The notes below the pieces were generated by a model that worked only from the letters and a program-made list of their open reading frames with translations, had not been told where the DNA came from and made no database searches. Positions 41,774 through 49,563 of a DNA stretch of 64,000 nt are shown one piece after another. Made by a program: the position numbers and the translations under genes. Numbering within the stretch: position 1 is the first letter of the stretch; every line of letters begins with the position of its first letter. Origin of the DNA: Burkholderiales bacterium (GTDB lineage Bacteria; Pseudomonadota; Gammaproteobacteria; Burkholderiales; Ga0077523); the NCBI GenBank assembly GCA_019747905.1, contig JAIEQG010000023.1, positions 1 to 64,000 on the forward strand, in the 5' to 3' direction.

Positions 41774-42991
41774 TCACTTGCCGAGTTTCGAGATGCGCAC
41801 CGTCGCGTCCTTGCGCTTGGCTACGCCGGGTAGCAACTTCAAGCCGAGCCCCGGTCCCTTCGGGGCGCGGATGTAGCCGTCCTTCACCGGTGGCAGTTGG
41901 GTCACCAGCGTCGGGTACCAGTCGTAGTAGAACGCACGGACCATTTCCTGCACCAGTGTGTTCGGGCAATTGAGCGAGAGGTGTACGGAGGCGGTGAGCA
42001 TCACCGGGCCGGTGCAATCGTGCGGAGCCACGGGCAGCGCCCAGGCTTCGGCCATGGTGGCGATCTTCTTCGATTCCGAGAGGCCACCGGTCCAGCCCAC
42101 GTCCAGCATGCACACCGACACCGCCTGCTTCTGGAAGAGCTCGCGGAAGCCCCAGCGGGAACCGAGCGTTTCGCTCGCCGTCACCCACACGTTGGTGCGG
42201 TGTGCGTAGTCGGCGAGCGCGTCGAGGTTGTTCATCTTGACCGGGTCTTCGTACCAGAACGGGTCGAATTCCTCGAGCGCCTCGGCGATGCGGATCGCGG
42301 CTGGCAACTGCCACATGGAGTGGAACTCCACGTGGATGTCCATCTTGTCGCCCACCGCCTTGCGGATCTGCGCGAAGGGCTTCAATGCCTTCTTGAGATC
42401 GGCATTCGAGATGTAGGCGCCGTTGGAGGCTTCGGCCGCAGTGTCGAAGGGCCAGATCTTCATGCCGGTGATGCCCATGTCGAGGAGACTTTCGGCCAGC
42501 GTGCCGGCATCGGTCAGGAACGCCTGCAGATCCTCGTACGGGCGCTTCTTCTTGTCGACCTTCGCCGGCAAGCCGAAGTTCTCTGTGCCCTGGGTCGGCT
42601 TGCTGCGCACGTACTGGTAGCCGGCGCAGGTGTTGTAGACGCGCACCTTGTCGCGCGAGGCGCCGCCGAGCAACTGATAGATCGGTTGGCCGGTCACCTG
42701 GCCGAACAGGTCCCACAGCGCGATGTCGATGGCGGACGCCGCGCGCATCTCGACGCCGACGCTGTTGAAACCCAGGTAGGTGTTGAGGAAGTGGTGCGAG
42801 ATCTTGTCGATCTCGAGCGGATTCCTGCCGAGCAGCCACGGCGCGCACGTCTCATGGATGTGGGCCGCCACCGGCGCCACCGCGTAGAACGTCTCGCCCA
42901 GGCCCACCAGCCCCTCGTCGGTGTGGATGTGCACCCACAGCAGGTTCGGGAACTCCTCGAGCTGGATGGTCTCGACGGCGGTGATTTTCAT
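41774..42991 (-). CDS. Mandelate racemase/muconate lactonizing family dehydratase
   Basis: 405 residues, enolase superfamily. The metal ligands are visible: Asp in DIHVEFHSMW, Glu in WYEDPVKMN and Glu in TASETLGSRWG, with PHDCTGPVML near the C-terminus as a base-containing block. MKIWPF (residue about 180) holds the Lys strand. Probably a sugar-acid dehydratase, acting upstream of UxaA in the same operon (7-bp gap). First gene of the operon; divergent from the PQQ dehydrogenase. Confidence 0.9.
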   Translation of the reverse strand: MKITAVETIQLEEFPNLLWVHIHTDEGLVGLGETFYAVAPVAAHIHETCAPWLLGRNPLEIDKISHHFLNTYLGFNSVGVEMRAASAIDIALWDLFGQVTGQPIYQLLGGASRDKVRVYNTCAGYQYVRSKPTQGTENFGLPAKVDKKKRPYEDLQAFLTDAGTLAESLLDMGITGMKIWPFDTAAEASNGAYISNADLKKALKPFAQIRKAVGDKMDIHVEFHSMWQLPAAIRIAEALEEFDPFWYEDPVKMNNLDALADYAHRTNVWVTASETLGSRWGFRELFQKQAVSVCMLDVGWTGGLSESKKIATMAEAWALPVAPHDCTGPVMLTASVHLSLNCPNTLVQEMVRAFYYDWYPTLVTQLPPVKDGYIRAPKGPGLGLKLLPGVAKRKDATVRISKLGK

Positions 42992-43007
42992 GATTTTCGC
43001 TCTCCCC

Positions 43008-43041
43008 CTCGGTAAGCTGCCAAGATGATCATTGTACCGAG
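43008..43041. promoter_or_regulatory. Candidate operator in the sugar-acid/PQQ divergent gap
   Basis: Arms CTCGGTA (43008-43014) and TACCGAG (43035-43041) are perfect inverted 7-mers around a 20-bp spacer that itself contains ATGATCAT (43025-43032). It lies in the 104-bp gap between the enolase-superfamily gene and the PQQ dehydrogenase, so it could control both. No regulator gene is adjacent; GntR- or LacI-type binding is conceivable. Confidence 0.4.
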
Positions 43042-43095
43042 CGACGTGCCGGCGCGCGGCCGTCGCTTTCCGCAACGCGACTTGTCGAGGACGAG

Positions 43096-44895
43096 ATGAG
43101 ACTGCAAGGGATGCTGATCGGTTGGATGGTCTGCGGTTCGATCGCATGGGCGGATCCGGGAATGATCGACGACGCGCGGCTGCTCGGTGCGAGCGCCGAC
43201 GCGGGCAACTGGATCACGTACGGCCGCGACTACACCAACCAGCGGTTCTCGCCTCTCGCCCGGATCGATGCGAGCAACGTGGCGACGCTGATCCCGCGCT
43301 GGGTCTACCGGAGCGGTGTCCAGAACACGTTCCAGGCGACACCGATCGTGGTGGACGGCAGCATGTACCTGTCGCTGCCGTTCAATCATGTGGTCGCCCT
43401 GGATGCCCGTACCGGCCGCCAGTTGTGGCGCTACACGCACAAGCGCCGGACCGAGAAGATGTGTTGCGGTCCTGCCAACCGCGGCGTGGCGGTGGCCTAC
43501 GGCAAGGTGTACTTCGGCACCGTGGACGCACGCCTGATCGCGCTCGATCAGAAGACGGGCAAGGTCGTGTGGGACGTCTCGCTCGCCGAGGACTCCGACA
43601 GGACGAGCGAGCGTGCCGACCAGTTCGCGGCCGACGATCCGCTGCGCAAGCAGCAGGCCACCGGCACCACGGGCGTGGGCGCCAGCATGGCACCGGTCGC
43701 CTTCGGCGGGCGGGTGATCATCGGCATCACCGGGGTCGGCTACGGGTTGCATCTCGAAGCCGATCGCCCCGGTGCGCCCGTCGGCACGGTCGTCGGGATG
43801 GCGGGCCAGCATACCCGTCCCGGTTTCTATGCGGCGTTCGATGCCGCCACCGGGAAGAAGGTGTGGCAGTTCGATTCCACGGCCCCCGAGGGCTGGGAAG
43901 GCGAGTACCGCACGAAGACGCTCGACGGTGAACCCTTGCAGCGTGACATCGCCGCCGAGAAAGCCACGGCCGAGCAACATCGCGAGGCATGGAAGCGCGG
44001 TGGCGGTTCCGCGTGGACCACGCCCGCCATCGATCCGAAGCTGGGCATGATCTACATGGGCATAGGCAATCCATCACCGCAGATGGACGACGTCACGCGC
44101 CCCGGCGACAACCTCTACACGGTAGCGCTCGTCGGGCTCGACGTGGCCACCGGCAAGCTTCGCTGGTACTACCAGCAGGTGCCCCACGACATGTGGGGCT
44201 ACGATGTCGCGAGTCCGCCGGTACTGTTCGATGCCAAGGTCGACGGCAAGATGGTCCCCGCGCTCGCGCAGGCCGGCAAGACCGGCTGGATGTACGTGCT
44301 CGACCGGCGAGACGGACGACTGCTGTTCAAATCAGAGCCGTTCGTACCGCACTCGAACACGTTCATGCGGCCCACGGCGGAAGGCATCGATATCGCGCCC
44401 GGTGCCGCGGGAGGCGCCAATTGGTCGCCCCCTTCCTACGATGCACGCACCGGCCTCGCTTACGTGGCCGCACTGCACATGCCCACGCGCTACCGGGTGG
44501 GCGAAGTGCCTGCGACCGCGGACAAGGCTGCGGTCCGATACACCGCGCTGGAGGTGTCCACGGAACCGACCTGGGGAGTCCTGGCGGCGATCGACCTGCA
44601 GAACCGCGGGAAGATCCGCTGGCAGGTGAAGACCGAGCAGCCGCTCGTGGGCGGCGTGCTCGCCACGGCCGGCAATCTCGTGTTCACGGGCGAGGGCAAC
44701 GGCGACTTCAACGCCTACCATTCGGGCACCGGCAAGAAGCTGTGGCATTTCAACTGCGGTGCGGGCGTGAACGCGCCGGCAGTGACCTACGAACTGGATG
44801 GGAGGCAGTACGTCGCGGTGGCGGCGGGCGGGAATGCGTTGTTCGGCTTCCGGCAGGGCGACAGCGTGGTGGTGTTCGCGTTGCCGGAGCAGTAG
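43096..44895 (+). CDS. PQQ-dependent alcohol/sugar dehydrogenase
   Basis: 599 residues. Signal peptide MRLQGMLIGWMVCGSIAWA, then an eight-bladed PQQ propeller. Vicinal cysteines C123-C124 (MCCGPANRG) match the disulfide ring of quinoprotein alcohol dehydrogenases. GGGSAWTTPAIDPKLGMIYM and RPGDNLYTVALVGLDVATGK are propeller blocks. HDMWGYD (364-370) lines up with the WDYD of relatives, giving Gly368 at the usual catalytic Asp. Periplasmic; no heme domain, so electrons leave via a separate cytochrome. Substrate may be linked to the divergent sugar-acid operon. Confidence 0.9.
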   Translation: MRLQGMLIGWMVCGSIAWADPGMIDDARLLGASADAGNWITYGRDYTNQRFSPLARIDASNVATLIPRWVYRSGVQNTFQATPIVVDGSMYLSLPFNHVVALDARTGRQLWRYTHKRRTEKMCCGPANRGVAVAYGKVYFGTVDARLIALDQKTGKVVWDVSLAEDSDRTSERADQFAADDPLRKQQATGTTGVGASMAPVAFGGRVIIGITGVGYGLHLEADRPGAPVGTVVGMAGQHTRPGFYAAFDAATGKKVWQFDSTAPEGWEGEYRTKTLDGEPLQRDIAAEKATAEQHREAWKRGGGSAWTTPAIDPKLGMIYMGIGNPSPQMDDVTRPGDNLYTVALVGLDVATGKLRWYYQQVPHDMWGYDVASPPVLFDAKVDGKMVPALAQAGKTGWMYVLDRRDGRLLFKSEPFVPHSNTFMRPTAEGIDIAPGAAGGANWSPPSYDARTGLAYVAALHMPTRYRVGEVPATADKAAVRYTALEVSTEPTWGVLAAIDLQNRGKIRWQVKTEQPLVGGVLATAGNLVFTGEGNGDFNAYHSGTGKKLWHFNCGAGVNAPAVTYELDGRQYVAVAAGGNALFGFRQGDSVVVFALPEQ

Positions 44896-44934
44896 GGCGC
44901 CGGCAACGCCGAAACAGGGAGGTTGGTCGACGCA

Positions 44935-45027
44935 GCCCCCATCCCATCCTTCCCCCGACGAAGTTGGGGGGAAGGGGTGTGCATCTCCTCCCCCAAGCTT
45001 TTGCTGGGGGAGGGTCAGGGTGGGGGC
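44935..45027. repeat. Composite hairpin repeat between the PQQ and CitE-like genes
   Basis: GCCCCCATCCCATCCTTCCC opens it, followed by the arms CTTCCCCC/GGGGGGAAG and CTCCCCCAAGC/GCTGGGGGAG (about 44988-45012), closing AGGGTCAGGGTGGGGGC. Sits 39 bp past the PQQ stop and 60 bp before the next ATG. Same family as at 541, 16302, 25935 and 50662. Confidence 0.85.
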
Positions 45028-45086
45028 TGCGTGACTGGCTCGCTCGTACGCTGCGAGAATTGCGGTTTCCCGCAAGGAGCCCCGCA

Positions 45087-45965
45087 ATGACCGCCTCTGC
45101 CGCCAACGTCCGCCCCCGCCGCAGCCTCCTGTTCGTCCCCGCGCTGCGCCCCGACCGCTATACGAAAGCGCTCGACAGCGGCGCCGACATCGTCTGCATC
45201 GACATGGAGGACGCCGTCGCACTCGATCGAAAGGACGAGGGCAGGACTCTCACGCTGCCGTTGTTCGCGGAGCCCACGCACCCGCACGTCGAGCGCATGG
45301 TGCGCATCAATGCGCTGTCCACCTACCACGGCCTCAAGGATCTGCAGGCGTTGATCGACTGCGCCGCGCCGCCGCCCTCGATCATGATCCCCAAGATCCG
45401 CAGCGCCGAGGAAATCCAGCTCATCGATACGCTGCTGTCGACCGGCGCGGCCCGCAGCATCCGCTACTGCGTCATCATCGAAACCAACCGCGGTCTCGAA
45501 CGCGCCATCGAGATCGCGCAGGCGAGCCCGCGCATCGACTCGATGATTCTCGGTGCCGTCGACATGTCCGCGGACCTGCGCTGCGTGAAGGCGTGGGAAC
45601 CGTTGTTGTACGCGCGCTCCCGTCTCGTGCATGCGGCGGCGAGCGCGGGCATCGACCTGCTCGACGTGCCGTATCTCAATCTCGATGATCCCGACGGCCT
45701 CGCCCGCGAGGCCCATGCGTGCGCGCAACTCGGCTTCACCGGGAAGGCATCCATCCATCCCAATCAGCTCGCGACGATCCACGCGGCGTTCTCGCCATCG
45801 GAGGCGCAGGTGGCGAAGGCGCGCAAGGTCTGCAAGGCCTTCGAGGAGAGCACTAGCGGACTGGTGGTGGTCGACAACGAGCTGATCGAGTTGCCCGTGG
45901 TGCGCTCGTATTACCGCATGCTCGCCATTGCGGAGCGCATCGCAGCCGCCCGTGGGCCCGCCTGA
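45087..45965 (+). CDS. HpcH/HpaI-CitE family CoA-ester lyase or aldolase
   Basis: 292 residues from ATG 45087 (AAGGAG 10 nt upstream). PRRSLLFVPALRPDRYTKAL and DIVCIDMEDAVALDRKDEG are CitE-like (metal and CoA-acid binding) blocks; IETNRGLERA, GAVDMSADLR and FTGKASIHPNQLATIHAAF follow. Cleaves malyl- or citramalyl-CoA type esters or related 2-oxo acids in the cytoplasm. No citrate-lyase partners nearby, so a stand-alone enzyme. Confidence 0.9.
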   Translation: MTASAANVRPRRSLLFVPALRPDRYTKALDSGADIVCIDMEDAVALDRKDEGRTLTLPLFAEPTHPHVERMVRINALSTYHGLKDLQALIDCAAPPPSIMIPKIRSAEEIQLIDTLLSTGAARSIRYCVIIETNRGLERAIEIAQASPRIDSMILGAVDMSADLRCVKAWEPLLYARSRLVHAAASAGIDLLDVPYLNLDDPDGLAREAHACAQLGFTGKASIHPNQLATIHAAFSPSEAQVAKARKVCKAFEESTSGLVVVDNELIELPVVRSYYRMLAIAERIAAARGPA

Positions 45966-46232
45966 TCCGGGCTCGGGAGGTCGGCAAGTGTTGGCTTTTT
46001 TTACAGATGCCTTTGGTCCATACTGTCGCTCAGCTGCAACAGTTTGAGCGGATGGCAGTTCTGAGCCTCGGCGCGATTCCTGCTGTAGCGGCCGTACCAG
46101 CCTTCGACACCGCGAACGCCGTTCGCCCCATGAGATGTCGGGGAGGGGACCTGTCTCTCGTGCTGTACGTCACCCGTTTTGGCATCGGGCACGAGGGTTC
46201 ACAACAAGCCAAGCTGCGGATCGAATCGAACC
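45966..46232. other. Non-coding gap between the CitE-like and HD genes
   Basis: 267 bp with no supported gene. GGCTTTTTTTACAG near 45993-46006 is a T-run after a weak dyad and may end the CitE-like transcript. TTTACA near 46000 and CATACT near 46019 are too close together for a standard promoter. I see nothing else. Confidence 0.3.
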
Positions 46233-46862
46233 ATGTTCCAGAGAAACTTCCCGGAATCGGGGCATCGTGCCGGCACCCCCGCCTTCGCTACCAAACGCAT
46301 CGGTAGCGCGCGGCAACAGCAGTACGTTCTGTTCATCGAAGCGCTGACGGTCGCCTCCGAGCGGCGCTTCCGCAGCCGCGGCGGCACGGGGCCTTCCTGT
46401 GTCGAACACGCGGTGCAACTCGCACACATCCTGTGCAACGAAGGCGGCATCACCGACGACATCACGCTCGCTTCGGTCGTGCTGCACGACATCGGCTTCG
46501 ATGCTCGCATGGCCCACATCGAGCTGCGTCGCCAGTTCGGTCCCGTGGTCGCCGCCGTGGTCGCCGAACTGTCGCAGGAAGAATCACTGCCCCGTGGCGG
46601 ACCTTCCGTGCACCAGTTGAGCCAACGCGCGAAGCTCGTGCGCTTGGCAGTGCAGATCCAGCGCATCCGCGATCTGGCACTCCTGTCGAACGACGCGACG
46701 CCGGATATCGAAGCGGCCATCCGCTCCGATGCCACCACCATTGTCGAAGGCCTGCGCGGCACTCATTCCACGCTCGAGATCCTGTTCCATGAAGAGTGCG
46801 AACAAGCCTCGCTGGCGATGGCCGAAGGCGTGCTGACGGCGGTGTTCGGCCGGGCACGTTAG
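46233..46862 (+). CDS. HD-domain phosphohydrolase, RelA/SpoT hydrolase-like
   Basis: 209 residues from ATG 46233; longer in-frame starts lack support. EHAVQLAHILCNEGGITDDI and LASVVLHDIGFDARM carry the HD metal motif as arranged in the (p)ppGpp hydrolase domain, followed by SQRAKLVRLAVQIQRIRDLA. No synthetase, TGS or ACT domain. It resembles small alarmone hydrolase or MESH1-like proteins, but the specificity is inferred. A terminator-like hairpin follows. Confidence 0.78.
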   Translation: MFQRNFPESGHRAGTPAFATKRIGSARQQQYVLFIEALTVASERRFRSRGGTGPSCVEHAVQLAHILCNEGGITDDITLASVVLHDIGFDARMAHIELRRQFGPVVAAVVAELSQEESLPRGGPSVHQLSQRAKLVRLAVQIQRIRDLALLSNDATPDIEAAIRSDATTIVEGLRGTHSTLEILFHEECEQASLAMAEGVLTAVFGRAR

Positions 46863-46899
46863 ACAGGGCGAAGACCCCCTCGCGGGGGGTAACCGAATC

Positions 46900-46929
46900 G
46901 AAGCGGCCCCACGAGGGCCGCTTCTGTTT
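46900..46929 (+). terminator. Terminator-like hairpin after the HD gene
   Basis: Perfect 10-bp stem GAAGCGGCCC (46900-46909) / GGGCCGCTTC (46915-46924) with a 5-nt loop and TGTTTC after. A second small dyad ACCCCC...GGGGGT (46874-46890) precedes it. 38 bp past the stop codon. Confidence 0.8.
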
Positions 46930-46968
46930 CCAGGTGAATCTCGCCGCCGACCAGCGTATCTTCGGCGG

Positions 46969-48036
46969 GTGATCCAGGTTCCCGAACTGCCGAAGCGCCC
47001 CTCCGTGGCCGACTTCGGCGAGCGCTTGCGGTTTCCGGCGGTGCGCCGGCGGTGTGCTGCCCATCTGTTGTGCGGGGCGATGCTGGCGGCCACATTGGCC
47101 CATGGCACCGTTGCGCTGGCGGTGATGGCCGGGGCCGAACCCGACAGCCCCGCCAGCCGCGTGGACCCGAACTTCGCCGCATCGACGTGGGCCAGCGTCG
47201 GCAGCGTCGTCCAGAGCGGCAACCCGTATACGGGTGTGCTGATCTCACGGCACCACGTACTCACCGCCGCGCACGTGGCCGGCGACGACCCCGCGAAGGT
47301 CGCCTTCGTGCTGAATGCGGGGGGCGACGCCTCCCACCACCTCGCGGTGAAGGCGATCCATCGCCATCCGGAGTGGAAGGGGTTCGACCCCAAGAAGCCG
47401 AACGACGACATCGCCATCCTGGAACTGGCCGAAGCTGCACCCGCGCAGATGCTGATCCATCCGATCGTCACCGGCGGTCTGCGCCAGGGCATGGAGTTCA
47501 CGGCGGTGGGCTACGGTGCGAGCGGCCACGGTGACGTCGGCGCCACCGTTGCGTCGACGGCCACGGTCAAGCGCGTGGGACGGAACAACGTCGACAGGCT
47601 GATTCCCGACGAGACGGTGCCCGGGCGCATCGAAGGGTTCATGTTCGACTTCGATGGCGGCGGCTACAACTTCCTGGGCGGCGATGGGCTCGGCAACGAC
47701 GTCGAGACCACCTTCGCGGGCGGCGACTCGGGCAGTCCGTCGTTCATCCACGCACCGGGCGGCTGGGCGCTGTTCGGCATCAACACGTTCATCATGTCCT
47801 TTCCGGATGGCCCGACCAAGTCGAGCACCTTCGGCACCGGCGGCGGTGGCATGATCGTCGCGGCCTATCGGGAATGGATCGAGCAGGTGGTGCGCTCCAC
47901 CATGCCGGCCGCGAACGCCGATTTCGTGCCGCCGCGCTGGCTTTCAGTGCCCGCGGCTGGCGTGACTTGCGCAGGTACGGGAAAATCCTGCGGCGATCAC
48001 GCGCCCGCACATCACGCGAGAACCCACCGACCATGA
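46969..48036 (+). CDS. Trypsin-like serine protease, exported
   Basis: 355 residues from GTG 46969. A basic N-terminus and hydrophobic segment (HLLCGAMLAATLAHGTVALA) predict export. The trypsin triad is complete: His in HVLTAAHVAGDD, Asp in PNDDIAILEL and Ser in AGGDSGSPSF; EFTAVGYGASGHGD is typical as well. The stop overlaps the selD start (ATGA), so the two are translationally coupled, an unexpected pair. A later start would shorten the signal region. Confidence 0.88.
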   Translation: MIQVPELPKRPSVADFGERLRFPAVRRRCAAHLLCGAMLAATLAHGTVALAVMAGAEPDSPASRVDPNFAASTWASVGSVVQSGNPYTGVLISRHHVLTAAHVAGDDPAKVAFVLNAGGDASHHLAVKAIHRHPEWKGFDPKKPNDDIAILELAEAAPAQMLIHPIVTGGLRQGMEFTAVGYGASGHGDVGATVASTATVKRVGRNNVDRLIPDETVPGRIEGFMFDFDGGGYNFLGGDGLGNDVETTFAGGDSGSPSFIHAPGGWALFGINTFIMSFPDGPTKSSTFGTGGGGMIVAAYREWIEQVVRSTMPAANADFVPPRWLSVPAAGVTCAGTGKSCGDHAPAHHARTHRP

Positions 48037-49082
48037 ACGCCCCCGACACCAGGATCCGTCTCACGCAGTTCAGCCACGGCGGCGGGTGCGGCTGCAAGAT
48101 CGCGCCCGGCGTGCTGCGCGACATGCTGGCGCAGAACACCGCAGCGATCCTCCCGCAGCAGTTGCTGGTGGGCATCGAGACCTCCGACGACGCGGCCGTG
48201 TACCGATTGAACGACGAGCAGGCCATCGTCGCGACCACGGATTTCTTCATGCCCATCGTCGACGATCCCTTCGACTTCGGGCGCATCGCCGCGACCAACG
48301 CGATCTCGGACGTGTATGCCATGGGCGGCACGCCGCTGTTCGCGCTGGCGCTGGTGGGCATGCCGATCAATCAGCTGCCGATGGCGACCATCCGCGGCAT
48401 CCTGAGCGGCGGTGAAGCGGTGTGCGCGGCGGCCGGCATTCCGATCGCTGGCGGGCACAGCATCGATTCGGTGGAGCCGATCTACGGGCTGGTGGTGATC
48501 GGGCTCGTGCACCCGGACCGCGTCAAGCGCAACGCCGGTGCCAGGCCGGGCGATGCGTTGGTTCTGGGCAAGCCACTGGGTGTCGGTATCCAGAGCGCGG
48601 CGCTCAAGAAGGGAGAGCTCGATGCGGCCGGATACGCGGCCATGCTCGCGAGCACGACCCAGCTCAACACGCCCGGCCCGCAGTTGGCGCGCCTCGACTC
48701 GGTGCACGCGCTCACCGATGTGACGGGGTTCGGATTGCTCGGCCATCTGCTCGAAGTCTGTCGCGGCTCGGGTGTCGGTGCGCGGGTGCGACGGCGCGAC
48801 GTGCCGGTGCTGGACGGAGTCGACGCCTTGGTGGCTCGCGGCATCAAGACCGGTGCGTCGGCGCGCAACTGGGCCGGCTATGGGCAAAGCGTCGATCTCG
48901 GGGTGTTCGGTGACGAAGTGCTGGCGCTGTACACAGACCCGCAGACGAGCGGCGGCTTGCTCGTCGCATGCGCACCCCATGCCGTGAACGAGGTCCTGGC
49001 CGTGTTTCACGCCGACGGTTTCGCCCGGGCTGCCGTCATCGGCGAGGTGATCGAAGGGCCGGCGCGAGTGGCGGTGTGCTAG
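48033..49082 (+). CDS. selD: Selenophosphate synthase SelD
   Basis: Makes selenophosphate from selenide and ATP, the donor for selenocysteine and 2-selenouridine in tRNA. 349 residues. FSHGGGCGCKIAPGVLRDML holds the active-site Cys (no Sec) and Lys; SDDAAVYRLND and TDFFMPIVDDPFDFGRIAAT are ATP-binding segments; LTDVTGFGLLGHLLEV follows. Start ATG 48033 inside the protease stop. selA, selB or mnmH is not in the window, so the downstream use of selenophosphate here is unknown. Confidence 0.95.
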   Translation: MNAPDTRIRLTQFSHGGGCGCKIAPGVLRDMLAQNTAAILPQQLLVGIETSDDAAVYRLNDEQAIVATTDFFMPIVDDPFDFGRIAATNAISDVYAMGGTPLFALALVGMPINQLPMATIRGILSGGEAVCAAAGIPIAGGHSIDSVEPIYGLVVIGLVHPDRVKRNAGARPGDALVLGKPLGVGIQSAALKKGELDAAGYAAMLASTTQLNTPGPQLARLDSVHALTDVTGFGLLGHLLEVCRGSGVGARVRRRDVPVLDGVDALVARGIKTGASARNWAGYGQSVDLGVFGDEVLALYTDPQTSGGLLVACAPHAVNEVLAVFHADGFARAAVIGEVIEGPARVAVC

Positions 49083-49121
49083 ATTGGCCGCGACAGCGAA
49101 AGCCATCCCGGGAGGTCGTCG

Positions 49122-49520
49122 ATGAAGCGCAGCTCAGGTCTTGCAGTCTGCCTCGCCTTGGCAATCGGACTCGGTGGCGTGGTGAGCAGCCTGCGTGCGG
49201 CCGAAGCGGGCGCCGAGGCGGTGAACGACATCGCACTGCCGACGGACGCGGCCGCCATCGAGATCGGCAAGACGCGCTTCGGCGAAAAGTGCGGCGGGTT
49301 CTGCCACGGCAGCGGCGGCAAGGGCGGTCGTGCGCCCTGTCTCATCTGCGGCAAGTTCAAGCGCGGGGGCAAGGATTCGCAGATCGCGGCCAACATCGCC
49401 AACGGTGTCGAAGGCACGGCGATGGGTGCGTTCGGCGGTGCGCTGTCGAAGGAAGAGGTGCTCGCAGTGGTGGCTTACCTACGCAGCGAACAGAAGAAGA
49501 AGGAAGCCGAGTCGCAATAG
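49122..49520 (+). CDS. Small periplasmic cytochrome c with a CX3CH heme motif
   Basis: 132 residues. Signal peptide to about residue 26, then CGGFCH (C57, C61, H62): three residues between the cysteines instead of two. Two more cysteines follow (PCLIC, 73 and 76). M101 in GTAMGAFGG could be the axial ligand, and EEVLAVVAYLRSEQ is the usual final helix of class I cytochromes. 43 bp before a beta-propeller gene on the same strand, likely an operon and electron partner. Confidence 0.83.
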   Translation: MKRSSGLAVCLALAIGLGGVVSSLRAAEAGAEAVNDIALPTDAAAIEIGKTRFGEKCGGFCHGSGGKGGRAPCLICGKFKRGGKDSQIAANIANGVEGTAMGAFGGALSKEEVLAVVAYLRSEQKKKEAESQ

Positions 49521-49563
49521 CGGTGGCGGGCGTGTTGGTGCACTGTCGGGGAGGGGAGGAGAG

